Source: Limnohabitans sp. B9-3 (GTDB lineage Bacteria > Pseudomonadota > Gammaproteobacteria > Burkholderiales > Burkholderiaceae_C). From it: DNA of 64,000 nt. Made by a program: the position numbers and the translations under genes. Where the stretch lies: contig NZ_NESI01000009.1 of assembly GCF_002778325.1 (NCBI RefSeq), forward strand, positions 88,092-152,091, given 5' to 3'. The notes under the pieces were generated by a model. That model made no database searches, was not told where the DNA came from, and worked only from the letters and a program-made list of their open reading frames with translations. Shown one piece after another: positions 27,292 through 36,190 of this stretch (its first letter is position 1; the number at the start of each line of letters is the position of its first letter).

Positions 27292-28500
27292 ATGGCCATG
27301 AAAAAATACCTACGTCTGGTTCTCGAAATTGTCCTAGGCCTGTTGCTCGCAGGCGCTGCGGCGTTTGCTTATGTGAGCTACAGCGCCAAAGCCCATGTGG
27401 TCCAAGAGCTAAGCGAGGCCAGCGAAGGCATGGGCGAGGCGAAAGAAGAACTCGAAAAACTTACCAAAGAGCTGGAAGAAGCCAAAGAGCACCTGAAAGA
27501 GATGGAGCCGCCCCTCGCCGAATTCGCATCCGTCAAAGATGCGTTCAGCAACGGTGTGGTCTTGGAAGAGTACGACGCGTACATCAAGGCCCAAAAAGGC
27601 CCGATGACCAGCGAGCGTCAATTGGGCTTGGCTGCCTTGCGCCTGCTGACCAACGGCGTGAAAGACCCAGACACCATTTCAGCGTTTGAAAAATCGCTTG
27701 AAATGGCCGAAGTGGCCTCACGCCTCAAAACCATTTGCGCCGCACAAAACGCCTTGGTGGCCGCGGGTAAAAACGTCAAAGTGTTGGCCGATTGCGCAGT
27801 GTCCAAAGCGCCTGCACATGGCAAAAAAGACAGTCACCATGCCGTGCATTGGGCTTACGACGGCGAGATGGGGCCAGAGAAATGGGGCGATGAGTTCCCA
27901 ACCTGTGCCAAAGGCAGCAAGCAATCGCCGTTGAACATCACCGGCCCGTTTGAAAAGTCCAAAGATGTGTTGACCGTGGCCTACAAAGAAGGTCCGCTGA
28001 AAATTTTGAACAACGGCCACACCATCCAAGTGAACGTGGAGCCAGGCAGCACGCTGAAGATCAACAAAGACGTTTACAACCTGTTGCAATTCCACTTCCA
28101 CCGCCCCAGCGAAGAGCAAATTGACGGCAAGCCCATGGCCATGGTCGCGCACTTTGTGCACAAGAGCGCCGAAGGTAAATTGGCGGTGTTGGGCGTGTTG
28201 CTGAACGAAGGCAAAGACAACGCGGCAATCCAAACTTTGTGGAACAACGCACCTATGTCGGAAGGCCCCGAAGTCAAGCCTGAAAAAGCCACGTTTGACC
28301 CTGCCAAACTGGTGCCTGCTGCGTTGACCCACTACAGCTACGAAGGCTCGTTGACGACACCACCCTGTACCGAAGGTGTGAACTTTTACATCCTGAAGAC
28401 GCCAGTGGACATCGGTAAAAAGCAAGTCATCGACTTCCCATTCAAGCGCAATGCACGCCCCGTGCAGCCTCTGAACGGTCGCAAGATCAACGCGAACTGA
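27292..28500 (+). CDS. membrane-anchored alpha-carbonic anhydrase with coiled-coil stalk
   Basis: The C-terminal part (about 185-400) is an alpha-class carbonic anhydrase, which interconverts CO2 and bicarbonate. Zinc ligands are His268 and His270 in QFHFHRPSE and His287 in AHFVH. SLTTPPCTEGVNF and WAYDGEMGPEKW are family marks. Cys205 and the Cys of TPPC may form the usual disulfide. The N-terminus is unusual: one membrane segment (8-29), a Glu/Lys-rich coiled coil (about 38-72) and a helical linker to about 180. The enzyme is probably held in the periplasm on a stalk. An alternative start is 27298. Confidence 0.9.
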   Translation: MAMKKYLRLVLEIVLGLLLAGAAAFAYVSYSAKAHVVQELSEASEGMGEAKEELEKLTKELEEAKEHLKEMEPPLAEFASVKDAFSNGVVLEEYDAYIKAQKGPMTSERQLGLAALRLLTNGVKDPDTISAFEKSLEMAEVASRLKTICAAQNALVAAGKNVKVLADCAVSKAPAHGKKDSHHAVHWAYDGEMGPEKWGDEFPTCAKGSKQSPLNITGPFEKSKDVLTVAYKEGPLKILNNGHTIQVNVEPGSTLKINKDVYNLLQFHFHRPSEEQIDGKPMAMVAHFVHKSAEGKLAVLGVLLNEGKDNAAIQTLWNNAPMSEGPEVKPEKATFDPAKLVPAALTHYSYEGSLTTPPCTEGVNFYILKTPVDIGKKQVIDFPFKRNARPVQPLNGRKINAN

Positions 28501-28521
28501 TCACGGTTTCTAACCCCCAAG

Positions 28522-28551
28522 AAAAATGCCTGCAATTGCAGGCATTTTTTT
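28522..28551. terminator. bidirectional terminator between carbonic anhydrase and fliN
   Basis: A perfect palindrome centred on 28535/28536 (GCCTGCAATTGCAGGC core) is flanked by A residues on the left and seven T residues on the right. It can act as an intrinsic terminator for the carbonic anhydrase gene (plus) and, read the other way, for the fliKLMN operon (minus). Confidence 0.85.
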
Positions 28552-28618
28552 GGTCGCTTGAAGCGGAGGGAACCCAGTGAAACCTCGAACAAAATCCGAG
28601 GCTTCAAGGTCGGATGAA

Positions 28619-28987
28619 TTAAATCAGCTTCAGACGCTCGGAAGACGGCACCACGCGGGTCAAGCGCACGCCGTAGCGGTCGTTGACCAACACGATTTCA
28701 CCTTGGGCCACCACCGAGTTGTTGACCAACAGATCGAGCGGTTCGCCAGCGATGCGGTCGAGTTCGACCACGCTGCCTTGTGTCAGACGCATCAGGTCTT
28801 TGATTTTGATCTGCGCGCGGCCCACCTCGATGGACAAGGTGACCGAGATGTTTTGCAAGATCTCGGGGTTGATGTTGCCGGGCATGCTCGGCTTGAAGTC
28901 TTCCAAGCTCGGTTCCGCATTGCCAGCCAGCATTTGGGCCAGTCCGGCTTGTGCGTCGTCGTCGAGATCGTCAGTGTGATCGGTCAT
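28619..28987 (-). CDS. fliN: Flagellar motor switch protein FliN
   Basis: FliN is a C-ring protein that binds CheY-P and export cargo complexes. The 122-residue protein has an acidic N-terminal part and a SpoA domain (about 45-118) with ISVTLSIEVGRAQIKIKDLM and EPLDLLVNNSVVAQGEIVLV. The length is normal. It is the last gene of the fliK-L-M-N run, 14 bp after fliM. In many relatives fliOPQR follow, but here the operon ends and those genes are elsewhere. Confidence 0.95.
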   Translation of the reverse strand: MTDHTDDLDDDAQAGLAQMLAGNAEPSLEDFKPSMPGNINPEILQNISVTLSIEVGRAQIKIKDLMRLTQGSVVELDRIAGEPLDLLVNNSVVAQGEIVLVNDRYGVRLTRVVPSSERLKLI

Positions 28988-29001
28988 GGGGTAGTCCTCT
29001 C

Positions 29002-29994
29002 TTAGATTTTGCCGTGTACATGTTCGTGGTCAATTTGCACGGCGACTTGTGAGCCGCGTGTGCCGACATTGACATGAAAGGTGGGGACGCCGCTGGTGCT
29101 CATCAGTGCCGTCTCGTCTTTCTTAAAGAAGAGCAAATCGCCTTCTTGCAAGTTGTTCAAGTGGTGCAACGTGGTTTTGACTTCACCCATGTTGACCACC
29201 AATTCCAGTTTGGCATCACCCACAGCAGCCGCCAATTCGCGACGCCAAATTTTGTCGGACTCTTCGTTGCCCTCGCCACTTTGCACGCGGCTGCTGAGCA
29301 GTTCGCGCACGGGCTTGAGCGACGAGTAGGGGTAGACCAAATCGATGAAGCCTTTGCCGCCGCTCGCCGTCGCATCGGCCTCAAAGCGGCTCAACACGAC
29401 CAGGTCGTTTTCGTCGGCAATTTGCGCAAACTGGGGGTTGATCTCAGAGCTCACATGTTCGCACTCGATGGGCAACAACGGCCCCCAAGCTTCGGTGAGT
29501 GAGCGAAAGAACACTTCCAAAATGATCTTGATGATGCGGCTCTCAGTCGGCGTGAACAAACGGCCCGAGGGCAGCTCACCCACACCTTTGCCAAAGCCAC
29601 CAAAGAAGCTGTCCAGCGAGCTGAACACCACGTTGGGGTCGATGATGATCACCGAGTTACCGCGCAGCGGGTTCATGCGCACCATGTTGACCGAGAGCGG
29701 TGGCTTCAGCCCTTTGAGGTAATCGCCAAACTTCAAGATCTGCACGCGGGTCGGGTTCACACGCGGGCTGGTACGCAGCACTTCGAGCAAGCCCAGACGG
29801 AACAAGCGGATGAAGCGCTCGTTGATCATGTCGACCGACGAGACGTTCACACCGAGGCTGCTGTCCTCGCTGGCGAGGTCGTGCTTGCGAACCCGCACGC
29901 GGGTGTTAAAGCCGGTGTCGGTCTCGATCGAACCGTCGCGCACACCCTCAGACAGGGCGGCCAGTTCTTCTTGCGAGAGCAGGTTGGATTTCAT
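29002..29994 (-). CDS. fliM: Flagellar motor switch protein FliM
   Basis: FliM links CheY-P binding to rotor reversal in the C-ring. The 330-residue protein has the N-terminal CheY-binding peptide (LLSQEELAALSEG). A CheC-like middle domain with NPLRGNSVIIIDPNVVFSSLDSFFGG follows, then a C-terminal SpoA domain ending near residue 325. The length is typical. It lies between fliL (11 bp upstream) and fliN (14 bp downstream) on the minus strand. Confidence 0.96.
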   Translation of the reverse strand: MKSNLLSQEELAALSEGVRDGSIETDTGFNTRVRVRKHDLASEDSSLGVNVSSVDMINERFIRLFRLGLLEVLRTSPRVNPTRVQILKFGDYLKGLKPPLSVNMVRMNPLRGNSVIIIDPNVVFSSLDSFFGGFGKGVGELPSGRLFTPTESRIIKIILEVFFRSLTEAWGPLLPIECEHVSSEINPQFAQIADENDLVVLSRFEADATASGGKGFIDLVYPYSSLKPVRELLSSRVQSGEGNEESDKIWRRELAAAVGDAKLELVVNMGEVKTTLHHLNNLQEGDLLFFKKDETALMSTSGVPTFHVNVGTRGSQVAVQIDHEHVHGKI

Positions 29995-30005
29995 GGGCGG
30001 GTGCG

Positions 30006-30602
30006 TTACTGCATCACAAACGAGGTGAAGAACACGTCTTCGATGCCGCCGAAGTCTTCGTACTTCATCAGCATGGCGTTCATCACGGTTTTGATTTTGG
30101 CGGCCAACTCAGTGCGGAATTCAGGCTTGGCAATGTCGGCTTCGGTGCTTTGACGCATCACGTCCAAAACAGCCGAGCGCACGGCAAACTCGTGCTTTTT
30201 GACGTTGTCAAACACACGGCTGTCGTAATGTGTCATGACGGCGATTTGCACCACCATCACCTTTTTGCTGCCAGTGATGTTGGTCATGAACTCTTTGTCG
30301 ATTTGCAAATAGGTATTTTCAAAACGCGTGGTTTCCGATGACTCTTTCTTCATTTTGGAAGGGCTGGCCGCTGCGCTTTGGGCGCTTTCGGCTGCTTTTT
30401 CGAGTTCGTCCACTTTGTCGTGGGCAGCGGCTTCGCTCTTGCGGTCAAAGTAGCCCGACATGAACAAGGTGCCAAACACACTGCCGCCGATCAGGATGAT
30501 GAGCGACAACACGACCACCAAAATCAACAAGATGGGTTTTTTCTTCTTCGGCTTGGCTTCGCCTGCTTCGGTGGTGGCTTCTGCTGCGGGTGCGCTGGAC
30601 AT
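30006..30602 (-). CDS. fliL: Flagellar basal body-associated protein FliL
   Basis: FliL surrounds the stator units and supports torque. The 198-residue protein has a cytoplasmic Ala/Lys-rich start, one membrane segment (about residues 24-45, ILLILVVVLSLIILIGGSVF) and a periplasmic domain. The domain has the FliL-type end, where FFTSFVMQ closes the protein. It is somewhat longer than E. coli FliL (154) because of the linker after the membrane segment. It is 35 bp downstream of fliK. Confidence 0.93.
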   Translation of the reverse strand: MSSAPAAEATTEAGEAKPKKKKPILLILVVVLSLIILIGGSVFGTLFMSGYFDRKSEAAAHDKVDELEKAAESAQSAAASPSKMKKESSETTRFENTYLQIDKEFMTNITGSKKVMVVQIAVMTHYDSRVFDNVKKHEFAVRSAVLDVMRQSTEADIAKPEFRTELAAKIKTVMNAMLMKYEDFGGIEDVFFTSFVMQ

Positions 30603-30637
30603 GGGGCTTACTCCTGTTATTAGATAGTCATGCGTGT

Positions 30638-32482
30638 TTAGGCGTACAGGTCAAGCAAGGACGCATTGGCCTTGTTGCGAGATTCGGTGGCGCTGGCCAC
30701 CGTGTCGCTGTCTTTGACTTGCATGGGTGAATTGTCACCAACTTGCGACGGTTTTGCAGAACCGCGCGAGGGGTTTTGTTGGGCGTGGCCGCTGTCTTGG
30801 CCGATGTGCATTTGTCCGGCTTGAATGCCAAAGTTTTCAAGTGCATCGCGCAAGCGTTGGCTGCTGTTTTGCAGCAGGTCGCGTGTGAGTGGGTTTTCGG
30901 CTTGGAACATGGCATTGAGCTTGCCGTCTTTCATTTCCAGCTGAATTTCCACGCCACCCAAATGGGCGGGGCGCAGACCGAACTTCATTTTCCATTCGCC
31001 ATCGCTCAGTTGCTTGTGCATGCGCGCGGCCATTTCGGTGGCCATTTTGTCGCTCAGCTGGTCGTACACCTCGCTCATGGGCGTTGTGGTCGCTACGGAC
31101 GAGGGGGCGTTGGCGTTGGCTGTCTGTGCGGGTGCGTTGGTTTGTGCCAGCGCTTGGGCAAAACCTTGACCACTGCTGTTGCCAGAGGACGGTTGTTGCT
31201 GCGCATCGTCACCGCCGGCGGCGTTCTGTGAGAACTGCGCCACCAACTCGCTGATGCTTTGCTCGGTAACGTCGCCGCCCAGCAAGGACAGGGCGTCCAG
31301 TGTGCTGGATGACTTGCCGAACGTGTTGGGAAGGCCTGCGCTGTTGCTCGAGGCGGCCACGGTTGCAGCGGGTGCTGCGAGCGTGATTTCAACGTGTTGG
31401 ATCGAGGCCATCTCTGCGGCGCTCAAACCCAGTGGAGCAGGGGCTTGTGACGCGGCAGTTGGTACGTTTGCGTTTGTTGCCAGCACGGCTGTTGCCGCTG
31501 TCATAACGGGAACGTGGCTGGGCAAGTCGGTCCCGGTGGCGGCTGCGTGGGTGTCAGGCAAGAGCCCCAATGCGGCCAATTGTGTGGCGGCCGAGGAACT
31601 GGGTGTTGCTGAAGTGAGGGCAGTCGTCAAGCCGCTTGCGTTGTGGGTTGATGATGTGGGCGTGCCGGCGACAGCCGCATTCAAGACCTGCATCAATGCA
31701 TTTGATTCGTTCGCCGAAGCTGCGCCAGGTGCGCCACCTGAAAGGGGCAAGCCTTGGGCTGACAAGACAACGCCGCTTGTCGCGCTCAGGGCTGCGTTTG
31801 TCACAGGGCTGGCTGTGCCAAGCAGCGCCGAAGGGGAGGACGCGCCTTCACCCAACAGTTTTTGTATGGCGGCTTCGTCCAAGCCCATCGATTGGGCAAA
31901 CGCGGTCAAGCTCTCAGCGTTGGGTGAGGCGCTGGGGGCGGTGATGATGTGCATTTGCGGACTGAGCGCGATGGCACGCAACGACAGCGCAGCCTCAGAG
32001 GCCGTTGCCGCTGCGTCTTGAGACGGCGTGGCGGAAGGCATGGCCATCATGGCAACTTGCGCGAGCAGGGTGGCATCGGCCTCATTCAAGGCTTGGGCGC
32101 TGGCCGCGTCGCGCAGCTGTTGTGCGCGTTGCTCGGCGCGCTTCTCGTCGCTGCTTTTTTCGGCCTCATAACTGTCCGTGTCGCTCTGAAGCGCATCGTC
32201 GGCTCGGGAGGTGCGCGCTTGGTTTTGCGCTGAGTCTTGGTGAGATTTGGTGCTGATTTTGGCGCTGTGGTCGGGTCTGGGCGTCGACTCAGCGGCAAAA
32301 CTTGGCCGCTCAGAGACGGACAGCCGCTGGAACTGGCGGGCCATGATGTTGGCGAAGTCTTTGCCTGCGTTGGACCCCGCGTCGGCGCGCAATCCTGCCG
32401 CCAGCCCTTGTGTGGCGCTGGTCGAAAGGCTCTGAGGCACGGCGGGTGCCGGTGGCATTTGTAGGTAGCTGGACAGGTTCAT
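30638..32482 (-). CDS. fliK: Flagellar hook-length control protein FliK
   Basis: FliK measures hook length and switches the export gate from hook to filament substrates. From the ATG at 32482 the protein has 614 residues. The long N-terminal ruler region is rich in Ala, Ser, Thr and Gln with low complexity. The C-terminal hook-control domain has the conserved pattern LRPAHLGGVEIQLEMKDGKL followed by LRDALENFGIQAGQM. It is longer than E. coli FliK (405), as expected if the hook subunit is also large. A sigma-54-like site lies just upstream. Confidence 0.9.
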   Translation of the reverse strand: MNLSSYLQMPPAPAVPQSLSTSATQGLAAGLRADAGSNAGKDFANIMARQFQRLSVSERPSFAAESTPRPDHSAKISTKSHQDSAQNQARTSRADDALQSDTDSYEAEKSSDEKRAEQRAQQLRDAASAQALNEADATLLAQVAMMAMPSATPSQDAAATASEAALSLRAIALSPQMHIITAPSASPNAESLTAFAQSMGLDEAAIQKLLGEGASSPSALLGTASPVTNAALSATSGVVLSAQGLPLSGGAPGAASANESNALMQVLNAAVAGTPTSSTHNASGLTTALTSATPSSSAATQLAALGLLPDTHAAATGTDLPSHVPVMTAATAVLATNANVPTAASQAPAPLGLSAAEMASIQHVEITLAAPAATVAASSNSAGLPNTFGKSSSTLDALSLLGGDVTEQSISELVAQFSQNAAGGDDAQQQPSSGNSSGQGFAQALAQTNAPAQTANANAPSSVATTTPMSEVYDQLSDKMATEMAARMHKQLSDGEWKMKFGLRPAHLGGVEIQLEMKDGKLNAMFQAENPLTRDLLQNSSQRLRDALENFGIQAGQMHIGQDSGHAQQNPSRGSAKPSQVGDNSPMQVKDSDTVASATESRNKANASLLDLYA

Positions 32483-32515
32483 GTGTGCTTTAAAACGAGT
32501 TGGCTCAGCAGTTAA

Positions 32516-32530
32516 GCAAAAACCGTGACA
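32516..32530 (-). promoter_or_regulatory. probable sigma-54 promoter of fliKLMN
   Basis: On the minus strand the sequence reads TGTCAC, five bases, then TTGC, ending 34 bp before the fliK ATG. It matches the sigma-54 consensus TGGCAC-N5-TTGC except for T in place of the second G of the -24 element, which lowers confidence. Confidence 0.5.
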
Positions 32531-32581
32531 GGTCACATCTTGCCGCTGTGGCCAAGCCAGCGCGTCGGTGTCGGATTGAGC

Positions 32582-32596
32582 TGGCACATCGATTGC
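32582..32596 (+). promoter_or_regulatory. sigma-54 promoter of the flhA operon
   Basis: TGGCAC at 32582-32587 and TTGC at 32593-32596 are separated by five bases, an exact match to the -24/-12 consensus. The GG and GC dinucleotides are 12 bp apart. It lies 76 bp upstream of flhA and faces it. Confidence 0.85.
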
Positions 32597-32671
32597 TTAG
32601 TGAACATGTCCCCGACGTTATGTCAGGGTCGAAAAGACAACTAAACGTTCCAAATCAACTGGATTTCATCG

Positions 32672-34768
32672 ATGAGCACTCTCACTCTGTCAACGATTCG
32701 ACAGAACCTGTCGAAATTTGACCTCTCCGGACTCAGTATTCCGGTGGTGGTGCTCGTCATCATGGCCATGTTGATCTTGCCTTTGCCGGCGCTGTTGCTG
32801 GACTTTTTGTTCACCTTCAACATTTTGATCAGCTTGGTGGTCATCATGATCGCCATCGGCACCCGCAAACCCCTCGAATTTTCTTCATTCCCCACCGTGC
32901 TGTTGTTTGCCACCATGTTGCGCTTGGCCTTGAACGTGGCCTCGACCCGTGCTGTGTTAGTTCATGGCCACGAAGGTGGTCATGCGGCTGGCAAAGTGGT
33001 GCAAGCCTTTGGCGAGTTCGTGATTGCTGGTAACTACGTGGTGGGCTTCATCATCTTTTCGATTTTGATGATCATCAACTTCATCGTGGTGACCAAAGGT
33101 GCCGGCCGTGTGTCTGAAGTGAACGCCCGTTTCACCTTGGACGCGATGCCTGGTAAACAAATGTCCATCGACGCTGACTTGAACGCCGGCGTGATCGACC
33201 AAGACACCGCCAAAAAGCGCCGCGCTGAGTTGGCCCAAGAATCTGACTTCTTCGGCTCCATGGACGGTGCTTCCAAGTTCGTGAGCGGTGACGCCATCGC
33301 CGGCTTGTTGATTTTGATCATCAACTTGGTCGGCGGCTTGATCATCGGTGTGGCCCAGCACGACCTGCCTGTGGCTGAAGCCGGCAAGATTTACACCCTG
33401 TTGACCATTGGTGACGGCTTGGTGTCGCAAATTCCATCGCTGTTGCTGTCCTTGGCCACTGCCATCATCGTGACCCGCGTCACGACCGCTGAGTCGATCT
33501 CTGAGCAGGCGTCTGACCAGTTGTCTAACCCCAGCGCTTTGTTCATTTCCTCCGTCATTTTGTTGATCTTGGGCATGGTGCCCGGCATGCCTCACCTGAT
33601 GTTCATCGCTTTGGCCGCCGCCGCTGCCGGTTTGGGCTTGATGATCATCACCCGCGATGTGCAAGAAGAGCAGGCCGAACAAGCCGTCAAAGACGCTGTT
33701 GCGCCTGAAGCCCCCAAAGAACTCGACTGGGACGATGTGGACCAAGTCGATTTGATTGGTTTGGAAATTGGCTACGGCTTGATTCCCCTGGTCAACGTCG
33801 AGACCGGTGGCGAATTGATGACACGCGTCAAAGGCGTGCGCAAGAAGCTGTCGGCTGAACTCGGTTTCTTGGTGCAGCCTGTGCGCATCCGTGATGACTT
33901 GAACATCGACCCTGACGCTTACAACATCGTGCTCAAAGGCGTGGTGCGTGGCAAAGGCGAAGTCAAAGTGGGCCGCGAATTGGCCATCAACCCCGGTCAC
34001 GTGTACGGTCAGCTCGAAGGCATCGCCACCCGCGAACCCGCGTTTGGTTTAGAAGCCGTTTGGATTGAGCCCTCACAACGCGACCAAGCCCGCACCTTGG
34101 GCTACACCGTGGTCGACGCGGCCACCGCCATTTCCACCCACTTGAACAAAGTGCTGCGCGAAAACGCCTCTGACTTGTTGAGCCACGACGAAACCCAGCA
34201 ACTGTTGGATAAATTGGCAGCCAAGTCGCCCAAGATCGTCGAAGACTTGGTGCCTGGCAAGTTATCGCTCGGAATCTTGACACGCACCTTGCAGAATTTG
34301 TTGTCCGAATCCGTGTCGATTCGTGACATGCGCACCATCGCCGAAGCCTTGACCGAAGCCAGCACCCGCACCCAAGACCCTGAGCAACTCACCGCCATGG
34401 TTCGCCCCAAGCTGGGTCGCATGATCATGCAAAGCTTGGTTGATGCCGACAGTGGCTTGCAAGTGATGACCTTGGAGCCATCCCTGGAACAGTTATTGCA
34501 TAACGTCTTGCAACAAAGCCAACCTGGACAAGCCGTGGTGATGGAGCCAGGGTTGTCTGAGAACTTGTTTGCCAGCTTGCGCGAAGGCGCACGCACGGTA
34601 GAAGAAATGGGCCACCCCGCTGTGTTGGTGGTGTCCCCTGTGATTCGTGGCTGGCTGTCCAAAGCTGCCCGTTTCCGCGTGAACGATTTGACTGTGCTGT
34701 CTTACAGCGAAATTCCGGACGATCAGGCCGTCAAAGTGATCCACACCGTGGACGCCAAAAGCCGATAA
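32672..34768 (+). CDS. flhA: Flagellar biosynthesis protein FlhA
   Basis: FlhA forms the nonameric export ring of the flagellar type III secretion system and docks chaperone-substrate complexes. The 698-residue protein matches the family length. The N-terminal half has about eight membrane helices. The cytoplasmic FHIPEP loop is recognisable around EFSSFPTVLLFATMLRLALN and GAGRVSEVNARFTLDAMPGK. The C-terminal half is the soluble docking domain. It is first in the flhA-flhF-flhG-fliA run and probably sigma-54 dependent. Confidence 0.97.
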   Translation: MSTLTLSTIRQNLSKFDLSGLSIPVVVLVIMAMLILPLPALLLDFLFTFNILISLVVIMIAIGTRKPLEFSSFPTVLLFATMLRLALNVASTRAVLVHGHEGGHAAGKVVQAFGEFVIAGNYVVGFIIFSILMIINFIVVTKGAGRVSEVNARFTLDAMPGKQMSIDADLNAGVIDQDTAKKRRAELAQESDFFGSMDGASKFVSGDAIAGLLILIINLVGGLIIGVAQHDLPVAEAGKIYTLLTIGDGLVSQIPSLLLSLATAIIVTRVTTAESISEQASDQLSNPSALFISSVILLILGMVPGMPHLMFIALAAAAAGLGLMIITRDVQEEQAEQAVKDAVAPEAPKELDWDDVDQVDLIGLEIGYGLIPLVNVETGGELMTRVKGVRKKLSAELGFLVQPVRIRDDLNIDPDAYNIVLKGVVRGKGEVKVGRELAINPGHVYGQLEGIATREPAFGLEAVWIEPSQRDQARTLGYTVVDAATAISTHLNKVLRENASDLLSHDETQQLLDKLAAKSPKIVEDLVPGKLSLGILTRTLQNLLSESVSIRDMRTIAEALTEASTRTQDPEQLTAMVRPKLGRMIMQSLVDADSGLQVMTLEPSLEQLLHNVLQQSQPGQAVVMEPGLSENLFASLREGARTVEEMGHPAVLVVSPVIRGWLSKAARFRVNDLTVLSYSEIPDDQAVKVIHTVDAKSR

Positions 34769-34804
34769 CCCGACAACAACAAATAAGACAGAGTGAGCTG
34801 ACCT

Positions 34805-36190
34805 ATGGAACTGAAACGAATCCTCGCCCGCGATACACGCGCAGCCAACGAAAAGGCTGTGGCTCAGTATGGGCCCGATGTGCTGATCATCTCCAGCAGC
34901 CAAGTCAATGGCTTGACCGAGTTGATCGTGGCTGTGGACTTGTCCCCGTTGACGCCCGAGGAGGCCGAGCCGTTCATCAAGAGCGAATTTACCCAGTCCA
35001 AAGCGCCTGCTGGTAAGTTTGATGTGCTGTTGGGTCAAACAATTGACCAAAACAAGCGCCAATCCCGCGAGCGTCAAGCCACCCAAGTGGCTCAGCCTTT
35101 GATTGAAGTGAAGCCTCAAGTGGCGGCCAAGCCCATTGCCAAAATTTCGGCCCCGCAAGTGGCGAGCCCTGTCAAAGAATCCACACAACAGGCCGAAGAC
35201 GCGCACGACGCCTTGCGCGGCCGCGAAATCGTCGCCTTGGTGCGTGAAGAACTGGCTTCTTTGCGCCGCGAATTCAAACTCGGCCAACAAATGGCCGCTT
35301 GGCAAGGCAGCGTGCCTCTGCCTGCCGCCTTGTCGCCTTTGCGTGATGCCTTGAACGACGCCCCCATTCCTGTCGCGTTGCGCGCCTTGTTGATGGACTG
35401 CATCAAAGACCACGACAACCTATCCGACGCCATGGGCGCTTTGCAACGCCAACTCAGCCACGCCGTGGGCCAAGCCTCTGCGGCCACGCCGCTGTCTGGT
35501 GTGCATGCTTTGGCGGGTCCTTCGGGTGCTGGCAAGTCTTTGATGATTGCGCGTTTGGCCCAAAACGCCGCGCTCGCGCACGGCAGCGAACAAGTGGTGG
35601 TGATCAGTTTTCACGACCAACGTGCTGGCGCTTGGAGCCAAACGCAGTTGCTCAGTGCCCAGTCGGGTGTGGACAGTTTCCGCGCCACCAACGCCGCCAC
35701 CTTGAAGTTGCTGCTCGAAGAGCACAGCAACCGCCAATTGATTTTGATCGACACCCCCGGCGTGCAAATGAACGAGCGTTTGGCCGACCTGCGCAGCATG
35801 AATTTGCAGGTCCAATGCCACGCCGTGGTGCCCGCCGATGCCTCCGCCGCCAACTTGCGCCGCGTGTTTGAAAATACCGACAACACCTGGGCGTCGTTGA
35901 TGCTCAGCAAGCTCGACGAGTCCAACCAACCTTGGGCCTTGTTGCAGTTCTTGACCGAACAAACCGTGGCTGTGTCCGCGGCCAGCACCGGCGACCGCAC
36001 TGCAGATTTGGTGCAAGACTTCGGCCTGACCGATTTGGTCAAGCGCGCCTTGGACAACCTGCCGCTGCCAAAGGTGGAAGACCACCCCCACGCTGCGCGC
36101 AACGCCGCTTTGAACGACTTGGCCAGCTCTAAATTGGCGCAAATCGCCGCCCGCTTTCAACCCGAAACCACAGGCCTGACCCATGAGTAA
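34805..36190 (+). CDS. flhF: Flagellar SRP-like GTPase FlhF
   Basis: FlhF is the SRP-family GTPase that sets the polar position and number of flagella. The 461-residue protein has an N-terminal basic segment (MELKRILARDTRAANEKAV), a variable middle and a C-terminal NG domain. Its P-loop GPSGAGKS is at 238-245, with LILIDTPGV and LSKLDES following. Its presence with FlhG suggests polar flagellation. It overlaps flhG by 8 bp. Confidence 0.95.
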   Translation: MELKRILARDTRAANEKAVAQYGPDVLIISSSQVNGLTELIVAVDLSPLTPEEAEPFIKSEFTQSKAPAGKFDVLLGQTIDQNKRQSRERQATQVAQPLIEVKPQVAAKPIAKISAPQVASPVKESTQQAEDAHDALRGREIVALVREELASLRREFKLGQQMAAWQGSVPLPAALSPLRDALNDAPIPVALRALLMDCIKDHDNLSDAMGALQRQLSHAVGQASAATPLSGVHALAGPSGAGKSLMIARLAQNAALAHGSEQVVVISFHDQRAGAWSQTQLLSAQSGVDSFRATNAATLKLLLEEHSNRQLILIDTPGVQMNERLADLRSMNLQVQCHAVVPADASAANLRRVFENTDNTWASLMLSKLDESNQPWALLQFLTEQTVAVSAASTGDRTADLVQDFGLTDLVKRALDNLPLPKVEDHPHAARNAALNDLASSKLAQIAARFQPETTGLTHE

